NCBI GenBank assembly: GCA_964366335.1
Contig: CAYITQ010000012.1
Coordinates: 1-14,098 of the forward strand
DNA from: JACRNA01 sp964366335
GTDB taxonomy: Bacteria; Patescibacteriota; Microgenomatia; CAZETR01; Amesbacteraceae
Length of the DNA stretch: 14,098 nt
Direction of reading: 5' to 3'
Shown: one piece after another, positions 1 to 9,619 of the stretch
How positions within the stretch are numbered: position 1 is the first letter of the stretch
Layout: each line of letters opens with the position of its first letter
Made by a program: the position numbers and the translations under genes
Notes under the pieces: model-generated
Seen by the model: only the letters and a program-made list of their open reading frames with translations
What the model was told of the DNA's origin: nothing
The model's database searches: none

Positions 1-2
1 TA

Positions 3-3000
3 GCTGACGTAGTCGCTAAACTAGAAGAACGCAAAACTGCCTTTGCTGAAGCGGCAAAACAAACCGGCGATCCGGCTTTTGCCGAAGCGGCCAAGAAAGC
101 TGAGCAAACAGCGGCAACATTAGCCCAAGCTACAGCCTCCCTCTCCACTCCTGGTGAATTAATAGACCAACTTTCAGCTAAATATGAAGCCGATAAAAAG
201 TCTTTATACGAGAAATTCACTTCAGATCTGAATAGTGCGAAAGATGAATCGGAAATTACAGATGCTCAAGCCGCCTATGAAAATGGGATTGCTAATATCA
301 CTCGGAAATATCAAGAAGATTTAGTTGAACCACCCCAAAATCCCGTTGCCTCGGCAGTAGAACCAATAGTTGTGACTCCTGTCACTCCCCCATCTGCAGG
401 TACAACCAAACCAAAATCAGGAACAGATAATTCCAATCCCCCACCCCCTGTTCCACCGTCCGTCCCGACTGGTACTATTTCCGAAACCACTTCAGCTCCG
501 GTTGATACTTCACCAGTATTGTCAAATTTGGGTAGAAATATATCGGCCATATCAGCGTTACCAAGAGCTATTGGCGCAGGAGTACTTGGGATTATCTCCG
601 ACTCTGTAAATTGGATTTCCCAAGTTGCCCGATCAGCTAGATCAAATGGATCAACAGTCGCTCCAGTTACCACCCCACCGGTCATAGCCCAAAAGGTGGG
701 GTTAATAGATAAGATAACTATTGGATTTTCAGCTTTTAGATTGGGTGCCAACGGTAAACAAGTTAATGAACTTTTGGCTGCTATTACTGCAAACCCCAAT
801 GGCTGTAGTCCCTGTGCAGTTTTTGTTAAGAATCAAATGAGTGATCTGTTAAAAGCAAAGTCTTCAGAGGATATATCTAGTTTAATCATAAGAATTGAAA
901 GTGAATTTGCCAAACCTGAAAGTACTAATACTCAAATAAAAACTCTACTTCTTGCCCAAATAAATACTAAAAAATTAGCTATCGAGGCTTCTTTAATCCC
1001 ATCTGCACCTAAATCATCATCAACTTCTTCAAATAAAAACTCTGGATTACCAGAAATAAAACCTGATTCAGTAGTAAAAATTATCTACGGTGGCGATGGG
1101 GCTGTAATTGATGACAGCAATCAGGAACATCTTATGGCTCAATTATTATCATTGCCAAACGGAGGACAAATTATTATCGACGGAATTTCGTATTTTTATA
1201 ACGAAAACAATCAATCCTATCAAACTGATCCCATTGCCGAGACCGAAATAGCAGGAATAAAATTAACTGTAACCAACTTTGGAGACGACATCTCCATCAC
1301 TAGCGAAATCCAAGGAAACCAACCAACAACCAACTTTCTCGATCCAAATCAAAAAACCCAAATTGATTCTGATACTTATTTGGTTCTTGTACCTAATTCA
1401 CCTCTCTCAAACCGTGTCGAACTCCATCAAACAAAAACTATTGTTCCACCGACTGAAACAATTGGTGTGGCCGTATTCAGACCCGGAACCACCGCTAAAG
1501 ACGGATCATATACTTTGAAAATTGGTGACAAAATTTATATCGGAAATCGATTATATGATATTACCGGTGACGGAGTTGAACTGAATTCTAGGTTTGGTCC
1601 AAATGAATCACGAGAGTACAAAATTACAATTTACCCCGATGGAAATTTTGAAAGGTCTCTGTCTGCTGATTTCTCGATTATTTTAGAAGCGCGAAGTCGA
1701 CTGGGTACCCCGTATACGGAAGATGTCTTATTGGGTCAATTATCAATCCCTCTAAATCAGACCCAAAAAAGAACTGCTGTAATCAATGCCATCAACAGTT
1801 CTAAGGGAGACGCCCTTCTTAATGTAAATATCCGAAACGATCCACGGGCTTTTAATCGAATTAATTCTCTTATAGATCAAAAAATTTTTACTCTCGACGA
1901 GGCGATATATATTATCAATACTAGTCCTTCGCTATCCTCCCAAAAAACTATTCTGATCAAGCAACTCACAGCACAATCACTTAATCAATCTTCCCTCCCC
2001 ATCCTCATGCTCCCGGTTGTTCAAAATACCTTGTTGGATAGTATCACCGGTGCCATCTCACCTTGGTTCCCCCCCATTGCCCACCTTCTGGCCACCAATC
2101 CCCAATTCATTTCCCAGATTAATTGGTATTGGAATAACCGGGGATTAGTCGCCTCCAGATCCTTTGATACAATTGATCAGCTGTCTACATCAAAAAAGAT
2201 TATCTTGGTAGGAGCATTGGGATTAGTCCTTGTTCCAATAATCGGTCCTACTGCAGTAATTGGTGCGTTGGGAACGATGATGGTGGGTATGGTAGCCACG
2301 ACCCAAATTCCACCCACTTACTCGATCCCCACTAACCCTCCTGTAGTTACAGAGGGATCATCAAGAACATCTTATCAACCCAATTCGGGAAATACTAGAT
2401 ATCTTCCGACAGATATAGAATCTTTTATAAAAACTCTCCCAAACCAAACTTTATTATCAAGCATAAAGAGAATTGTAAGCGAATCCCAAAATTTGTCATT
2501 AATAAAGTCACGGATAGTGGAAGAAGTAAAGAAGCTGGGTTCTATTGACATAGAAATTCAGGATCTTTCTGCAGAAAAACTTAATGGAAAACATTCCTGG
2601 TATGATCCCAATAAACCAAATATCAGCATAAACGGTGCCCAATATTTCTTGGAAGAAGATGTTGTTATTAATGGCCAAATATTTGTTAAAGGGACAAGGA
2701 TTAGAAGTGTTTTAGAAGAGACAGAAGGCCTTAGAGTCAGGATAACTATTGATAAAAATCTAAGTGACATAGAATTTATTAAGACACTCATTCATGAGGC
2801 GGGGCATGCTATTGAAGACAAAAGCCCAAATTTCGGAACCCCGTTTACCTTGCCTAACGGAGAAAAGATATATACAACCACCGAAGCCGTATCTTCAGCT
2901 TATGCGATCGCAGTGATGAGGATATTTTACGAGGCGAGGATTTTACCAGAAAAGGCCACCGAATTGGCAAATACCCAATTATCATTGTTTAATACTGTCG

Positions 3001-6000
3001 TTAATGGTACTGGACAAAAACTTCCACCACAAACTCTAACGGGAGAAGATCCGCACCAAAACTATTACCAAGTAAATGTTAATAAAGCCCCTTACGAAAA
3101 TCGAGAGCCTAAATTACTTACGGTCAGAAAGGAGATGGCTCTTATTATCAACGATAATAGTCTGGGGACCATGGGTGGGTGGAGCAAATTTTTCAATAAA
3201 TTTATTCAACCAGATTATTTATCTGAAGGAGGAGTAACAATAGGCGCCAACACTTACTCGACATTACGAGGAGATCATCAGTCAGCTTATTTTGCAGCTA
3301 CGGGTAAAGAATATCTAGGTAATAATAAAGTTCCTGAATTTGTGGTGACCTATACAGAAGATTATAGCGTGGTAGTTCTTACTTTCAGAATGGGAAATTT
3401 ACCGAATGGAGAACAATATTATATTTCTCCATCCCCAGAACAACTTGTCAACGCCATCAATATCTATAAACCAGACATTGTTATACAAAATGGTGTTGCT
3501 AAAACGCCAGTCTATGACTCTAGTGGGAATTTTGTAAACTTTTTAGGAGAAAAATCTCCCCCCCTCCCCATCCTTCTGGCCCCAATTGGAGGGCTGATAG
3601 CAAACCCCATTTTAGCTCCTTTGGGTTTGTTGGCCACGCCATACATCTTGCGCGACGCCATCGCTCCTCTGATTCCCTCCCCCGCTTTCCAGCAATTTGC
3701 CAACCGCCTGGCCGCCGCCGCGGACAATATTTACAATCCTCTTAATTGGGGCAAGGCCTGGACAGATATTAAAAATGGCATCCAGAACTGGCCCTGGCCG
3801 TTGAAGAAAACCACACCCAATCAGGAGTCGGCAGACAAATATCTAATAAACAAGGGAGGGTTACCCCCCGTACTAGTAGAAAAACTATTGAGTGGAACCC
3901 CCGCCATAGACACTTCCATTTTAAAATACCTGGACAATACAACAATTCCCCGAAGTGTTTGGCAAGTATCATCCAAACTAGTTTATGTGCACTTAACTGA
4001 TTTTCTCCCAGAAAACGGGAGTCTTGTACCTAGGTATGAAGTTTTCAAAAATGGTGACGGGGCAATCGCGGGCAAATACAGAACTACTATCCACGGATCA
4101 CTCTCTTATCCAGTGACTTCTCATGGTATGGGATATTGGGCAGACAAAAGATACATAGTCTTAATTCCCTTCGAAAATATCTCCAGAAATGTTGTGGGGT
4201 ACAACCTAGATGACGTTTATGTTGTAGGAAAAATTGAGCTTGGAAAAGGATCGATTGTAAAAGAAGTTAAAAACGAAAATTTAAGTGAAGCCACAAATGC
4301 CATGTTAGCCTCTGGCATCATAGATCGAGTAACAATGGAGCAGATCATAACCGATATCATGTCAAATAAGCACGATTATAAATTTGTAGTAACTAATGCC
4401 ATAAGAAACGACTGGAATGTAGACCTAGAATATGTAAGAACGAACCTTAGAACTGACCACCCGCTCAAACCCATCATTGATGCAATTCCTAACCTAACCG
4501 TCAGTAGATATATCGAGTCACCTCTGCAATACGTAACTATTCAAGAAATCTTGAAAATGGGTAGATTACCACTTTCGAGAGGAATAAAACCAACCGCATC
4601 ACCGGCAGAGATATTCGAACATAAAATGCGAGAGTCTCAAGTCGAAAATCCATGGGAATGGTCAGGGCTTGACAGGTTCCTCAAACAGTATTACGGATCA
4701 ATAATAAGTAAGAACTACTTGTCTGACCTTTTAGTACGCCAATCTCACTCTAATTCTGTATGGAAAGATGTCGAAGATATTTACGACTTTGCGAACGGAG
4801 CAAGAGATGGTATGTTTGCAATTACAAATATCACCAGTAAAATAGTTTCCGTCCCGTTAGGCAAAGAAAGAATAATGTTGGCACTGCAAATGGTCAAACT
4901 GGGTGGAAAGTTGTGGGTAGAGGTAGTAAAAAACTCATGGAGAACTCCCAAAAGCCTCCTTTATGGACTAGACACCCTAAACTCCATACGTCACGATTTA
5001 GAAAGAGACCTAAAGAAAAATAAATCTTCCACCAACACATTTTTATCTGGAGAAAAATCCCCCCTTTCCCAAACCCTCGAAAATCTGCCCTGCGCGCTGG
5101 GATATGATCAAACCCAACAAAAAACCACCCTTGCAGATGGCTCTTTGTATTGGGTAAAGGAGATGCTATCTCCGTCTCCTGATAAGTATCTTGATACTAT
5201 CACAAAGAATGACAATTTGTCAAGTAAAATTATGCGGAGGGCAGGAGACTTGCACTCCAGTCCGGCTCTCACCGGACCCAGTCGCTTATCAGGAGACGCC
5301 CCCTCTTCGGGAGTTTACCCTCCACACACAATAAGTATAACAAATATTTTTGATTGGTTTGTGCCCAGCGTTTCCGCTGCCGGGCCCAAGGCTCCCTGCG
5401 GAACCTTTAATATTTCAAACCCGAAATTATTAGATTTGGGAACTCTTGAAAAAAGAGATGATGGATTATATTTTGGAAATACCAAAATTACCCCGGAAGG
5501 AATATTAGTCACCGCCGCTACCGGCGATCCTGTCAAACTATATACCTCCGGTCCGGACAGCATCAGAGTTGACAATCAACCCAACCGCAATTGGCTAAAA
5601 TTCAACTGGCCGCCAAAATTATCGGCAAATAAACTTGCCCTCGCGCAGTCCCTACTAAATCAAGAGCTTTCAAGGTGGGAACCAACCTCTGGAACTTCAC
5701 TACGTACGCCGATAGATACTACGGCACCTGAAGGAGAAATAAGATTGTTGACTCCACAAGATTTTAATTACGCTTACCAGTGGCAAATTGCAGAAGAAGT
5801 GATAGCCAATTTACAATTACCCCTCTGGCTAGAAGATGCCGCACGAAAAGAATTACGGACCATAAACGAAATCGAATATCCTATTTACATTCCGAAGGTA
5901 AACGGAATGATTCGTTCTCCTGCCGAATTAACTGACCAAACTAATAATCAGGTAATGGGTTTAATATCTACCGATTTTGGTAGAGATTATGCTCCTAATG

Positions 6001-9000
6001 GTGAACTTAATTCTGTAGCCAATTCAATTATGGAAGATCAAACATTTGTTCCCTATTTTGAAAACCGGGCAAGGATGCATTACAAAAAAGAGCTTGCCGA
6101 TCTCACACCACAGGAAAAATATTATCTAGCTGCTAGATATGCCGCTATTCAAGTTCATCAGGCAGAAATAATCACCGACTCATTATTTGACGATTCCGGA
6201 ACAGATCCGGTAAGAGGAAATTATTATGCTTTTGTGGCTTCTTCTGATACTGTCATTGACCATGAAATGTCAGGATTATATAAGAAAACCGAATCTATTT
6301 TTAGAGTTCTTGGAATGGAATACGAACCATTTGTACCGCGTAATTCAACTACGATAGGTAACGCTACTACTCAGCTTTCTAGTCCGGGATACACCCTAGG
6401 CTTTGTATTGCCTGGTCATCCTGAAATACGGCAAAATAATACATCAGGATCCACAGCTAGTAGATCTCAAATCTTTCAAACTAGATGGCATGAAGCTACC
6501 CACATTGATCAATTTAGAACATATCCCTTAGCATACACAAGATATAATAATACGACAAATGGTAATGATTACACCTTCGTAGAGGCGATGACCGAATGGT
6601 ATTCTTGGTTGGTTCCACAACTTCTTAAGCCTCAAGCAAACTTTGTTGAATTCTCTGTCAACCGTGGATATGGTTTGGGAGCTTTGGAGTTTCACAACTT
6701 GGTTACTGATTTATATCAAAAGATTGGTATTGATGCCTTTCGTTCTGCCTTTAAGTCTGCCCAGACCGCGGATAATATTGGGGGCGTTCGTGAACTATAT
6801 GACAAAACCTTTGGCTCCGGACAATTTGATACCCGAATGCACAAATACTCGGATTATAATATTACACGGCCAATGGTAACAGGAGAACTCCCCAAGACTA
6901 TCCGCAGACTACCCACAGAATTAGAAATATTTTCTCAACCAACAAATTATAGCTATCAAATAACCACACCCGACAATCCAAGCCCAACCACCCATATTGG
7001 AGTAATAGATCAAGATATTATTAAACAAACACTAGACTTGCCAATTGGCTCGGAAATTACGATTTTAAGCGAAAACAATACGGTGGTTGGAAAATATATT
7101 AAAAACGTGATGGGTCAGTGGGTTAAATTAGATCATCAAGACGGAACTGGCGGGGGGTTTACTGATTCAGTCATACCGCTTCCCAGTCCCAAAACAGACA
7201 AAATAAAGTTGGAAAACTTAACGCGGTTGTTCCCAGGAAGTAGAGTTAACTACCGTGAGGTACCTTGGCAGGGTTGGGAAAAAGAATTGGATATGTTGAC
7301 ACAGTCTTTGGAGCCAAACGAACTATTGAGTGCGAAAAGACATCTTGGAAACATTCTAAGATTTATAAACCCCAAAAATCTTGCTCAAACTGGTCTTGAT
7401 CTTACTCCATCTCTTGCCGCCCATCTTTCAGTAACTGATCTTTGGGGAATAGTGCGAGGATCGGGCACTGCCGCCCGAGGTGGAAGATCATTAGAAGCTT
7501 CTCTAAAATTAATCTTTGCCATAATGCCTTTTACCCCCACAACCACAACTCACCAATTTACAGACAAATGGATGGCTTTCCGTATGGCGATAATCGCCAA
7601 AGAGACTCTCTCAACCGCGTTTCCTAAAGATTGGCAAACTGTTGTTGTTCAACCTAAGGGAAAACCAATATTATTATTTACTTACCCAACCAGTGGACTA
7701 AATTCCCAATTGGGACAAATCATTGATTTACTATTACAAGAGGATACTATCGTTACAGTCACATTAAATAACAACAGTGTCACGGTTTATAGAGTTCAAA
7801 ATGGGAAACTCAGAGTCTCTCCCCAAACATATCTAACCAATCCCGACAATACTGATTTTTTACTGGCTCAATATGAAGCTTATCTAAAAGCTCAAGGCCG
7901 GGCTGATGTCACTCAAGCAGCCCAGGCTTTGCGTCAAGATTTAAAAACTCGAGGCAATACTCTAGATGTCTGGCAAAAACATATTCCCAATCTAGATAGC
8001 TTCATTGCCAATGCCCAAGGTGGTGTACCTATAAAACCAGGTGAAGAATTTGATGCACTAAAAGAATTGGACAAAATTTCAATGTCAACCGCCCCACTTT
8101 CAGAGCGTAAACAAATGCTTTCTGTGTATAAGCAGAAATTGATTTATAAACTAGGTGGATTTGGAGAACTCTATCAAGAGCTGGTTTTGGCGGCCTCAAC
8201 CATGGAAACGAAAGGTGAATTTTTAGCCATTATCGGGAAATATAAAGATTTTGGATTTACCAAAGAGGAATTAGATAGATTTGATGAAGTAATAGATACT
8301 TTTATCAAAAATAGGCAACAAATAAATATTATCCACCTTAGTTCGTTAACAGAGAAAGATCTAGTCAAAAAACTATTCGGGTTTGAGCCCGAAGGGAAAA
8401 TCGAGGTTGAGTATCGCCCACTCGGGATTGCAATCAAAGTCTACAGTCAGAAAGATTGGGCAATTATGGATCAATTTGAAGGGGAACGCATTTCTACCAT
8501 CGTCGATGAATCGAATATAACGGTAGCTAGGAATACCAAAGGAATATCATTTGGAAAAGTTTTAGTTCCTGAAATATCAAATTTAGTAATTGGATTAAAT
8601 TATTCACATAACTATTCAGAAGCAGAGCTTTTAGATACATTAACTCACGAAGAGCGACATAAAATTAATGTGATACTTTTGGGTCGTACGAATGCCTTTG
8701 TCTCGGGTCATGAGTTCACAGATGAACTAATCCATTCTAATGATAGCAATCTGGAGGACATCGTTGTCAAATCTTTATCTTCACAACTCTTAACTTTAGC
8801 AAATTCAAAGGCTAGCGATGAAATATTTGCCAAATTAGCTTCGGGTATAGATAGAGCATCTATAAAACAAGATCTCTTTTTAGGTCTATCATATAAATTT
8901 AGATTGACTGCACACCAAAAACTCGCGAATACTGTTATTGGTCGCATCGGAGTACTTGTAAGTCCAGAGTTGCGAATTAAAGCAATAGAAATCTCTAATA

Positions 9001-9575
9001 AATGGATGGCAGACAATCTTTTATCCTTTGACGCATTTTTGGCTCAAGCAAAAATTAACGATGAAGGAATTGATGCCTTTGATCTATTGTTGAAAAAAGG
9101 TTATTCACGAGAACAAGCCATAGGTATACTTTATAATTCAGAATTGCCTCAATGGCCCAGAGTTGCGTCAAGAATGCCTGACATAAACCCTACCCAGTCA
9201 CCCATCTCGATCCTGGGTATAGCAAATATGGTAGAAAATGCTGCAGACGAATTGAGGGAAAGAAATCTTGGTTGTGAGGGTGGAACGGCCTGCCAGATAC
9301 TTGATACCACAAGCCTTCCCAGACCCATAGAAGGAACCCAAGCAATTTTAGTTAGTGTCCAGCCAAATAATGTATTCCAGTTAGATACCGTAGATATTAG
9401 CGATCAGGGAAAACCGGCTGTAACAGTTGCCGAAGGCAAGAGTATCCAGGTCACAGCCACCGATGGATCTCGGGCGCAGGTTACTGTGGTCTCGATAAAT
9501 TCCGAAGGAACTCAATCTAAAATTAAAGTTGAACCTCAAATAGAAAAACCGCTTTCTCCATTAAAACAGAATTAA
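3..9575 (+). CDS. Giant multidomain exported-type protein with three HExxH metallopeptidase motifs (5' partial)
   Basis: The frame has no stop from the first base of the window, so the protein starts upstream; a GTG at 372 lies mid-frame and is not the true start. At least 3190 residues are visible (numbered here from base 3). Residues 1-105 are Ala/Glu/Lys-rich and coiled-coil-like, with FAEAAK repeated at a 12-residue interval. Residues 106-165 are a Pro/Thr-rich linker. A CSPC pair lies at 268-271, and beta-rich sequence follows to about 650. Hydrophobic stretches at about 733-765 and 1187-1217 could be membrane or translocation segments. Zinc-protease motifs are HEAGH (931), HEATH (2163) and HEERH (2882), each followed within about 30 residues by acidic candidates for the third ligand (E961; E2194/E2198; E2904/E2908). 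About 1320-1450 is an unrecognised domain containing TTIHGSL and PVTSHGMGYW. I do not know the family as a whole. A secreted or surface protease or toxin-like role is inferred; the signal peptide, if any, is outside the window. Confidence 0.85.
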   Translation, partial: ADVVAKLEERKTAFAEAAKQTGDPAFAEAAKKAEQTAATLAQATASLSTPGELIDQLSAKYEADKKSLYEKFTSDLNSAKDESEITDAQAAYENGIANITRKYQEDLVEPPQNPVASAVEPIVVTPVTPPSAGTTKPKSGTDNSNPPPPVPPSVPTGTISETTSAPVDTSPVLSNLGRNISAISALPRAIGAGVLGIISDSVNWISQVARSARSNGSTVAPVTTPPVIAQKVGLIDKITIGFSAFRLGANGKQVNELLAAITANPNGCSPCAVFVKNQMSDLLKAKSSEDISSLIIRIESEFAKPESTNTQIKTLLLAQINTKKLAIEASLIPSAPKSSSTSSNKNSGLPEIKPDSVVKIIYGGDGAVIDDSNQEHLMAQLLSLPNGGQIIIDGISYFYNENNQSYQTDPIAETEIAGIKLTVTNFGDDISITSEIQGNQPTTNFLDPNQKTQIDSDTYLVLVPNSPLSNRVELHQTKTIVPPTETIGVAVFRPGTTAKDGSYTLKIGDKIYIGNRLYDITGDGVELNSRFGPNESREYKITIYPDGNFERSLSADFSIILEARSRLGTPYTEDVLLGQLSIPLNQTQKRTAVINAINSSKGDALLNVNIRNDPRAFNRINSLIDQKIFTLDEAIYIINTSPSLSSQKTILIKQLTAQSLNQSSLPILMLPVVQNTLLDSITGAISPWFPPIAHLLATNPQFISQINWYWNNRGLVASRSFDTIDQLSTSKKIILVGALGLVLVPIIGPTAVIGALGTMMVGMVATTQIPPTYSIPTNPPVVTEGSSRTSYQPNSGNTRYLPTDIESFIKTLPNQTLLSSIKRIVSESQNLSLIKSRIVEEVKKLGSIDIEIQDLSAEKLNGKHSWYDPNKPNISINGAQYFLEEDVVINGQIFVKGTRIRSVLEETEGLRVRITIDKNLSDIEFIKTLIHEAGHAIEDKSPNFGTPFTLPNGEKIYTTTEAVSSAYAIAVMRIFYEARILPEKATELANTQLSLFNTVVNGTGQKLPPQTLTGEDPHQNYYQVNVNKAPYENREPKLLTVRKEMALIINDNSLGTMGGWSKFFNKFIQPDYLSEGGVTIGANTYSTLRGDHQSAYFAATGKEYLGNNKVPEFVVTYTEDYSVVVLTFRMGNLPNGEQYYISPSPEQLVNAINIYKPDIVIQNGVAKTPVYDSSGNFVNFLGEKSPPLPILLAPIGGLIANPILAPLGLLATPYILRDAIAPLIPSPAFQQFANRLAAAADNIYNPLNWGKAWTDIKNGIQNWPWPLKKTTPNQESADKYLINKGGLPPVLVEKLLSGTPAIDTSILKYLDNTTIPRSVWQVSSKLVYVHLTDFLPENGSLVPRYEVFKNGDGAIAGKYRTTIHGSLSYPVTSHGMGYWADKRYIVLIPFENISRNVVGYNLDDVYVVGKIELGKGSIVKEVKNENLSEATNAMLASGIIDRVTMEQIITDIMSNKHDYKFVVTNAIRNDWNVDLEYVRTNLRTDHPLKPIIDAIPNLTVSRYIESPLQYVTIQEILKMGRLPLSRGIKPTASPAEIFEHKMRESQVENPWEWSGLDRFLKQYYGSIISKNYLSDLLVRQSHSNSVWKDVEDIYDFANGARDGMFAITNITSKIVSVPLGKERIMLALQMVKLGGKLWVEVVKNSWRTPKSLLYGLDTLNSIRHDLERDLKKNKSSTNTFLSGEKSPLSQTLENLPCALGYDQTQQKTTLADGSLYWVKEMLSPSPDKYLDTITKNDNLSSKIMRRAGDLHSSPALTGPSRLSGDAPSSGVYPPHTISITNIFDWFVPSVSAAGPKAPCGTFNISNPKLLDLGTLEKRDDGLYFGNTKITPEGILVTAATGDPVKLYTSGPDSIRVDNQPNRNWLKFNWPPKLSANKLALAQSLLNQELSRWEPTSGTSLRTPIDTTAPEGEIRLLTPQDFNYAYQWQIAEEVIANLQLPLWLEDAARKELRTINEIEYPIYIPKVNGMIRSPAELTDQTNNQVMGLISTDFGRDYAPNGELNSVANSIMEDQTFVPYFENRARMHYKKELADLTPQEKYYLAARYAAIQVHQAEIITDSLFDDSGTDPVRGNYYAFVASSDTVIDHEMSGLYKKTESIFRVLGMEYEPFVPRNSTTIGNATTQLSSPGYTLGFVLPGHPEIRQNNTSGSTASRSQIFQTRWHEATHIDQFRTYPLAYTRYNNTTNGNDYTFVEAMTEWYSWLVPQLLKPQANFVEFSVNRGYGLGALEFHNLVTDLYQKIGIDAFRSAFKSAQTADNIGGVRELYDKTFGSGQFDTRMHKYSDYNITRPMVTGELPKTIRRLPTELEIFSQPTNYSYQITTPDNPSPTTHIGVIDQDIIKQTLDLPIGSEITILSENNTVVGKYIKNVMGQWVKLDHQDGTGGGFTDSVIPLPSPKTDKIKLENLTRLFPGSRVNYREVPWQGWEKELDMLTQSLEPNELLSAKRHLGNILRFINPKNLAQTGLDLTPSLAAHLSVTDLWGIVRGSGTAARGGRSLEASLKLIFAIMPFTPTTTTHQFTDKWMAFRMAIIAKETLSTAFPKDWQTVVVQPKGKPILLFTYPTSGLNSQLGQIIDLLLQEDTIVTVTLNNNSVTVYRVQNGKLRVSPQTYLTNPDNTDFLLAQYEAYLKAQGRADVTQAAQALRQDLKTRGNTLDVWQKHIPNLDSFIANAQGGVPIKPGEEFDALKELDKISMSTAPLSERKQMLSVYKQKLIYKLGGFGELYQELVLAASTMETKGEFLAIIGKYKDFGFTKEELDRFDEVIDTFIKNRQQINIIHLSSLTEKDLVKKLFGFEPEGKIEVEYRPLGIAIKVYSQKDWAIMDQFEGERISTIVDESNITVARNTKGISFGKVLVPEISNLVIGLNYSHNYSEAELLDTLTHEERHKINVILLGRTNAFVSGHEFTDELIHSNDSNLEDIVVKSLSSQLLTLANSKASDEIFAKLASGIDRASIKQDLFLGLSYKFRLTAHQKLANTVIGRIGVLVSPELRIKAIEISNKWMADNLLSFDAFLAQAKINDEGIDAFDLLLKKGYSREQAIGILYNSELPQWPRVASRMPDINPTQSPISILGIANMVENAADELRERNLGCEGGTACQILDTTSLPRPIEGTQAILVSVQPNNVFQLDTVDISDQGKPAVTVAEGKSIQVTATDGSRAQVTVVSINSEGTQSKIKVEPQIEKPLSPLKQN
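2793..2807 (+). other. First HExxH zinc-metallopeptidase motif (HEAGH) in the giant protein
   Basis: The motif reads HEAGH and sits after the hydrophobic helix start IEFIKTL, as in zincin active-site helices. About 26 residues after the second His comes TTTEAVSSAYA, whose Glu (residue 961) is a candidate third zinc ligand of the gluzincin type. The strand RVRITID just upstream would fit the edge strand of a zincin fold. Catalytic activity is inferred from the motif only. Confidence 0.7.
3540..3571 (+). repeat. Short direct repeat, copy 1 (module junction encoding FLGEKSP)
   Basis: This stretch shares the T-run, GGAGAAAAATC and a following C-run with 5040-5070. Both copies encode F-L-(S)-G-E-K-S-P-(P)-L and both open a C-rich patch in otherwise AT-rich coding DNA. 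The core GGAGAAAAATC copies start at 3546 and 5049, which is 1503 bp or 501 codons apart. Confidence 0.5.
5040..5070 (+). repeat. Short direct repeat, copy 2 (module junction encoding FLSGEKSP)
   Basis: Second copy of the junction described at 3540-3571. It carries three extra bases (TCT) before GGAGAAAAATC and again leads into a C-rich stretch. The two copies bracket the module that contains the unrecognised TTIHGSL/PVTSHGMGYW domain. Confidence 0.5.
5173..5298 (+). repeat. 126-bp in-frame palindromic element with nested hairpins
   Basis: Perfect 14-bp inverted arms CGTCTCCTGATAAG (5173-5186) and CTTATCAGGAGACG (5285-5298) enclose three smaller perfect inverted repeats. These are AGTATC/GATACT (5185-5198), TGACAA/TTGTCA (5210-5222) and GTCCGG/CCGGAC (5260-5277). 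The first overlaps the inner end of the left arm by two bases. The element spans exactly 42 codons and is read through as part of the giant protein. Its right half is richer in G+C than the surrounding coding DNA and encodes a Ser/Pro/Gly-rich, probably disordered stretch. It resembles the general idea of in-frame palindromic elements such as the Rickettsia ones; I see no family name for it. Confidence 0.55.
6489..6503 (+). other. Second HExxH zinc-metallopeptidase motif (HEATH) in the giant protein
   Basis: The active-site helix candidate is RWHEATHIDQF. The sequence FVEAMTEWYSW follows about 27 residues later and gives Glu 2194 or 2198 as a gluzincin-type third ligand. The downstream GYGLGALEFHNLV and IGIDAFRSAF segments look like the helical C-terminal subdomain common in gluzincin peptidases. 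This is the most canonical of the three sites in this frame. Its substrate is unknown. Confidence 0.75.
8646..8660 (+). other. Third HExxH-like motif (HEERH) in the giant protein
   Basis: The motif HEERH follows the helix start AELLDTLT. Acidic residues in GHEFTDELIH (residues 2902-2911) and in the following SNLED could supply the third metal ligand. The two charged residues inside the motif are less typical than in the other sites, so an inactive or divergent zincin is possible. Confidence 0.5.
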
Positions 9576-9619
9576 CAACCATTCAAAACACTCTTGACCT
9601 GCTGGGTAAATCGTGTTTT

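Noticed and set aside
311..799. Minus-strand open frame of 162 codons opposite the giant gene
   Set aside because: It lies wholly within the giant frame, has no domain-like sequence, and mirrors the Pro/Thr-rich coding strand.
804..815. CSPC motif as a thioredoxin-like active site
   Set aside because: No thioredoxin-fold sequence surrounds it; a structural disulphide or metal site is equally possible.
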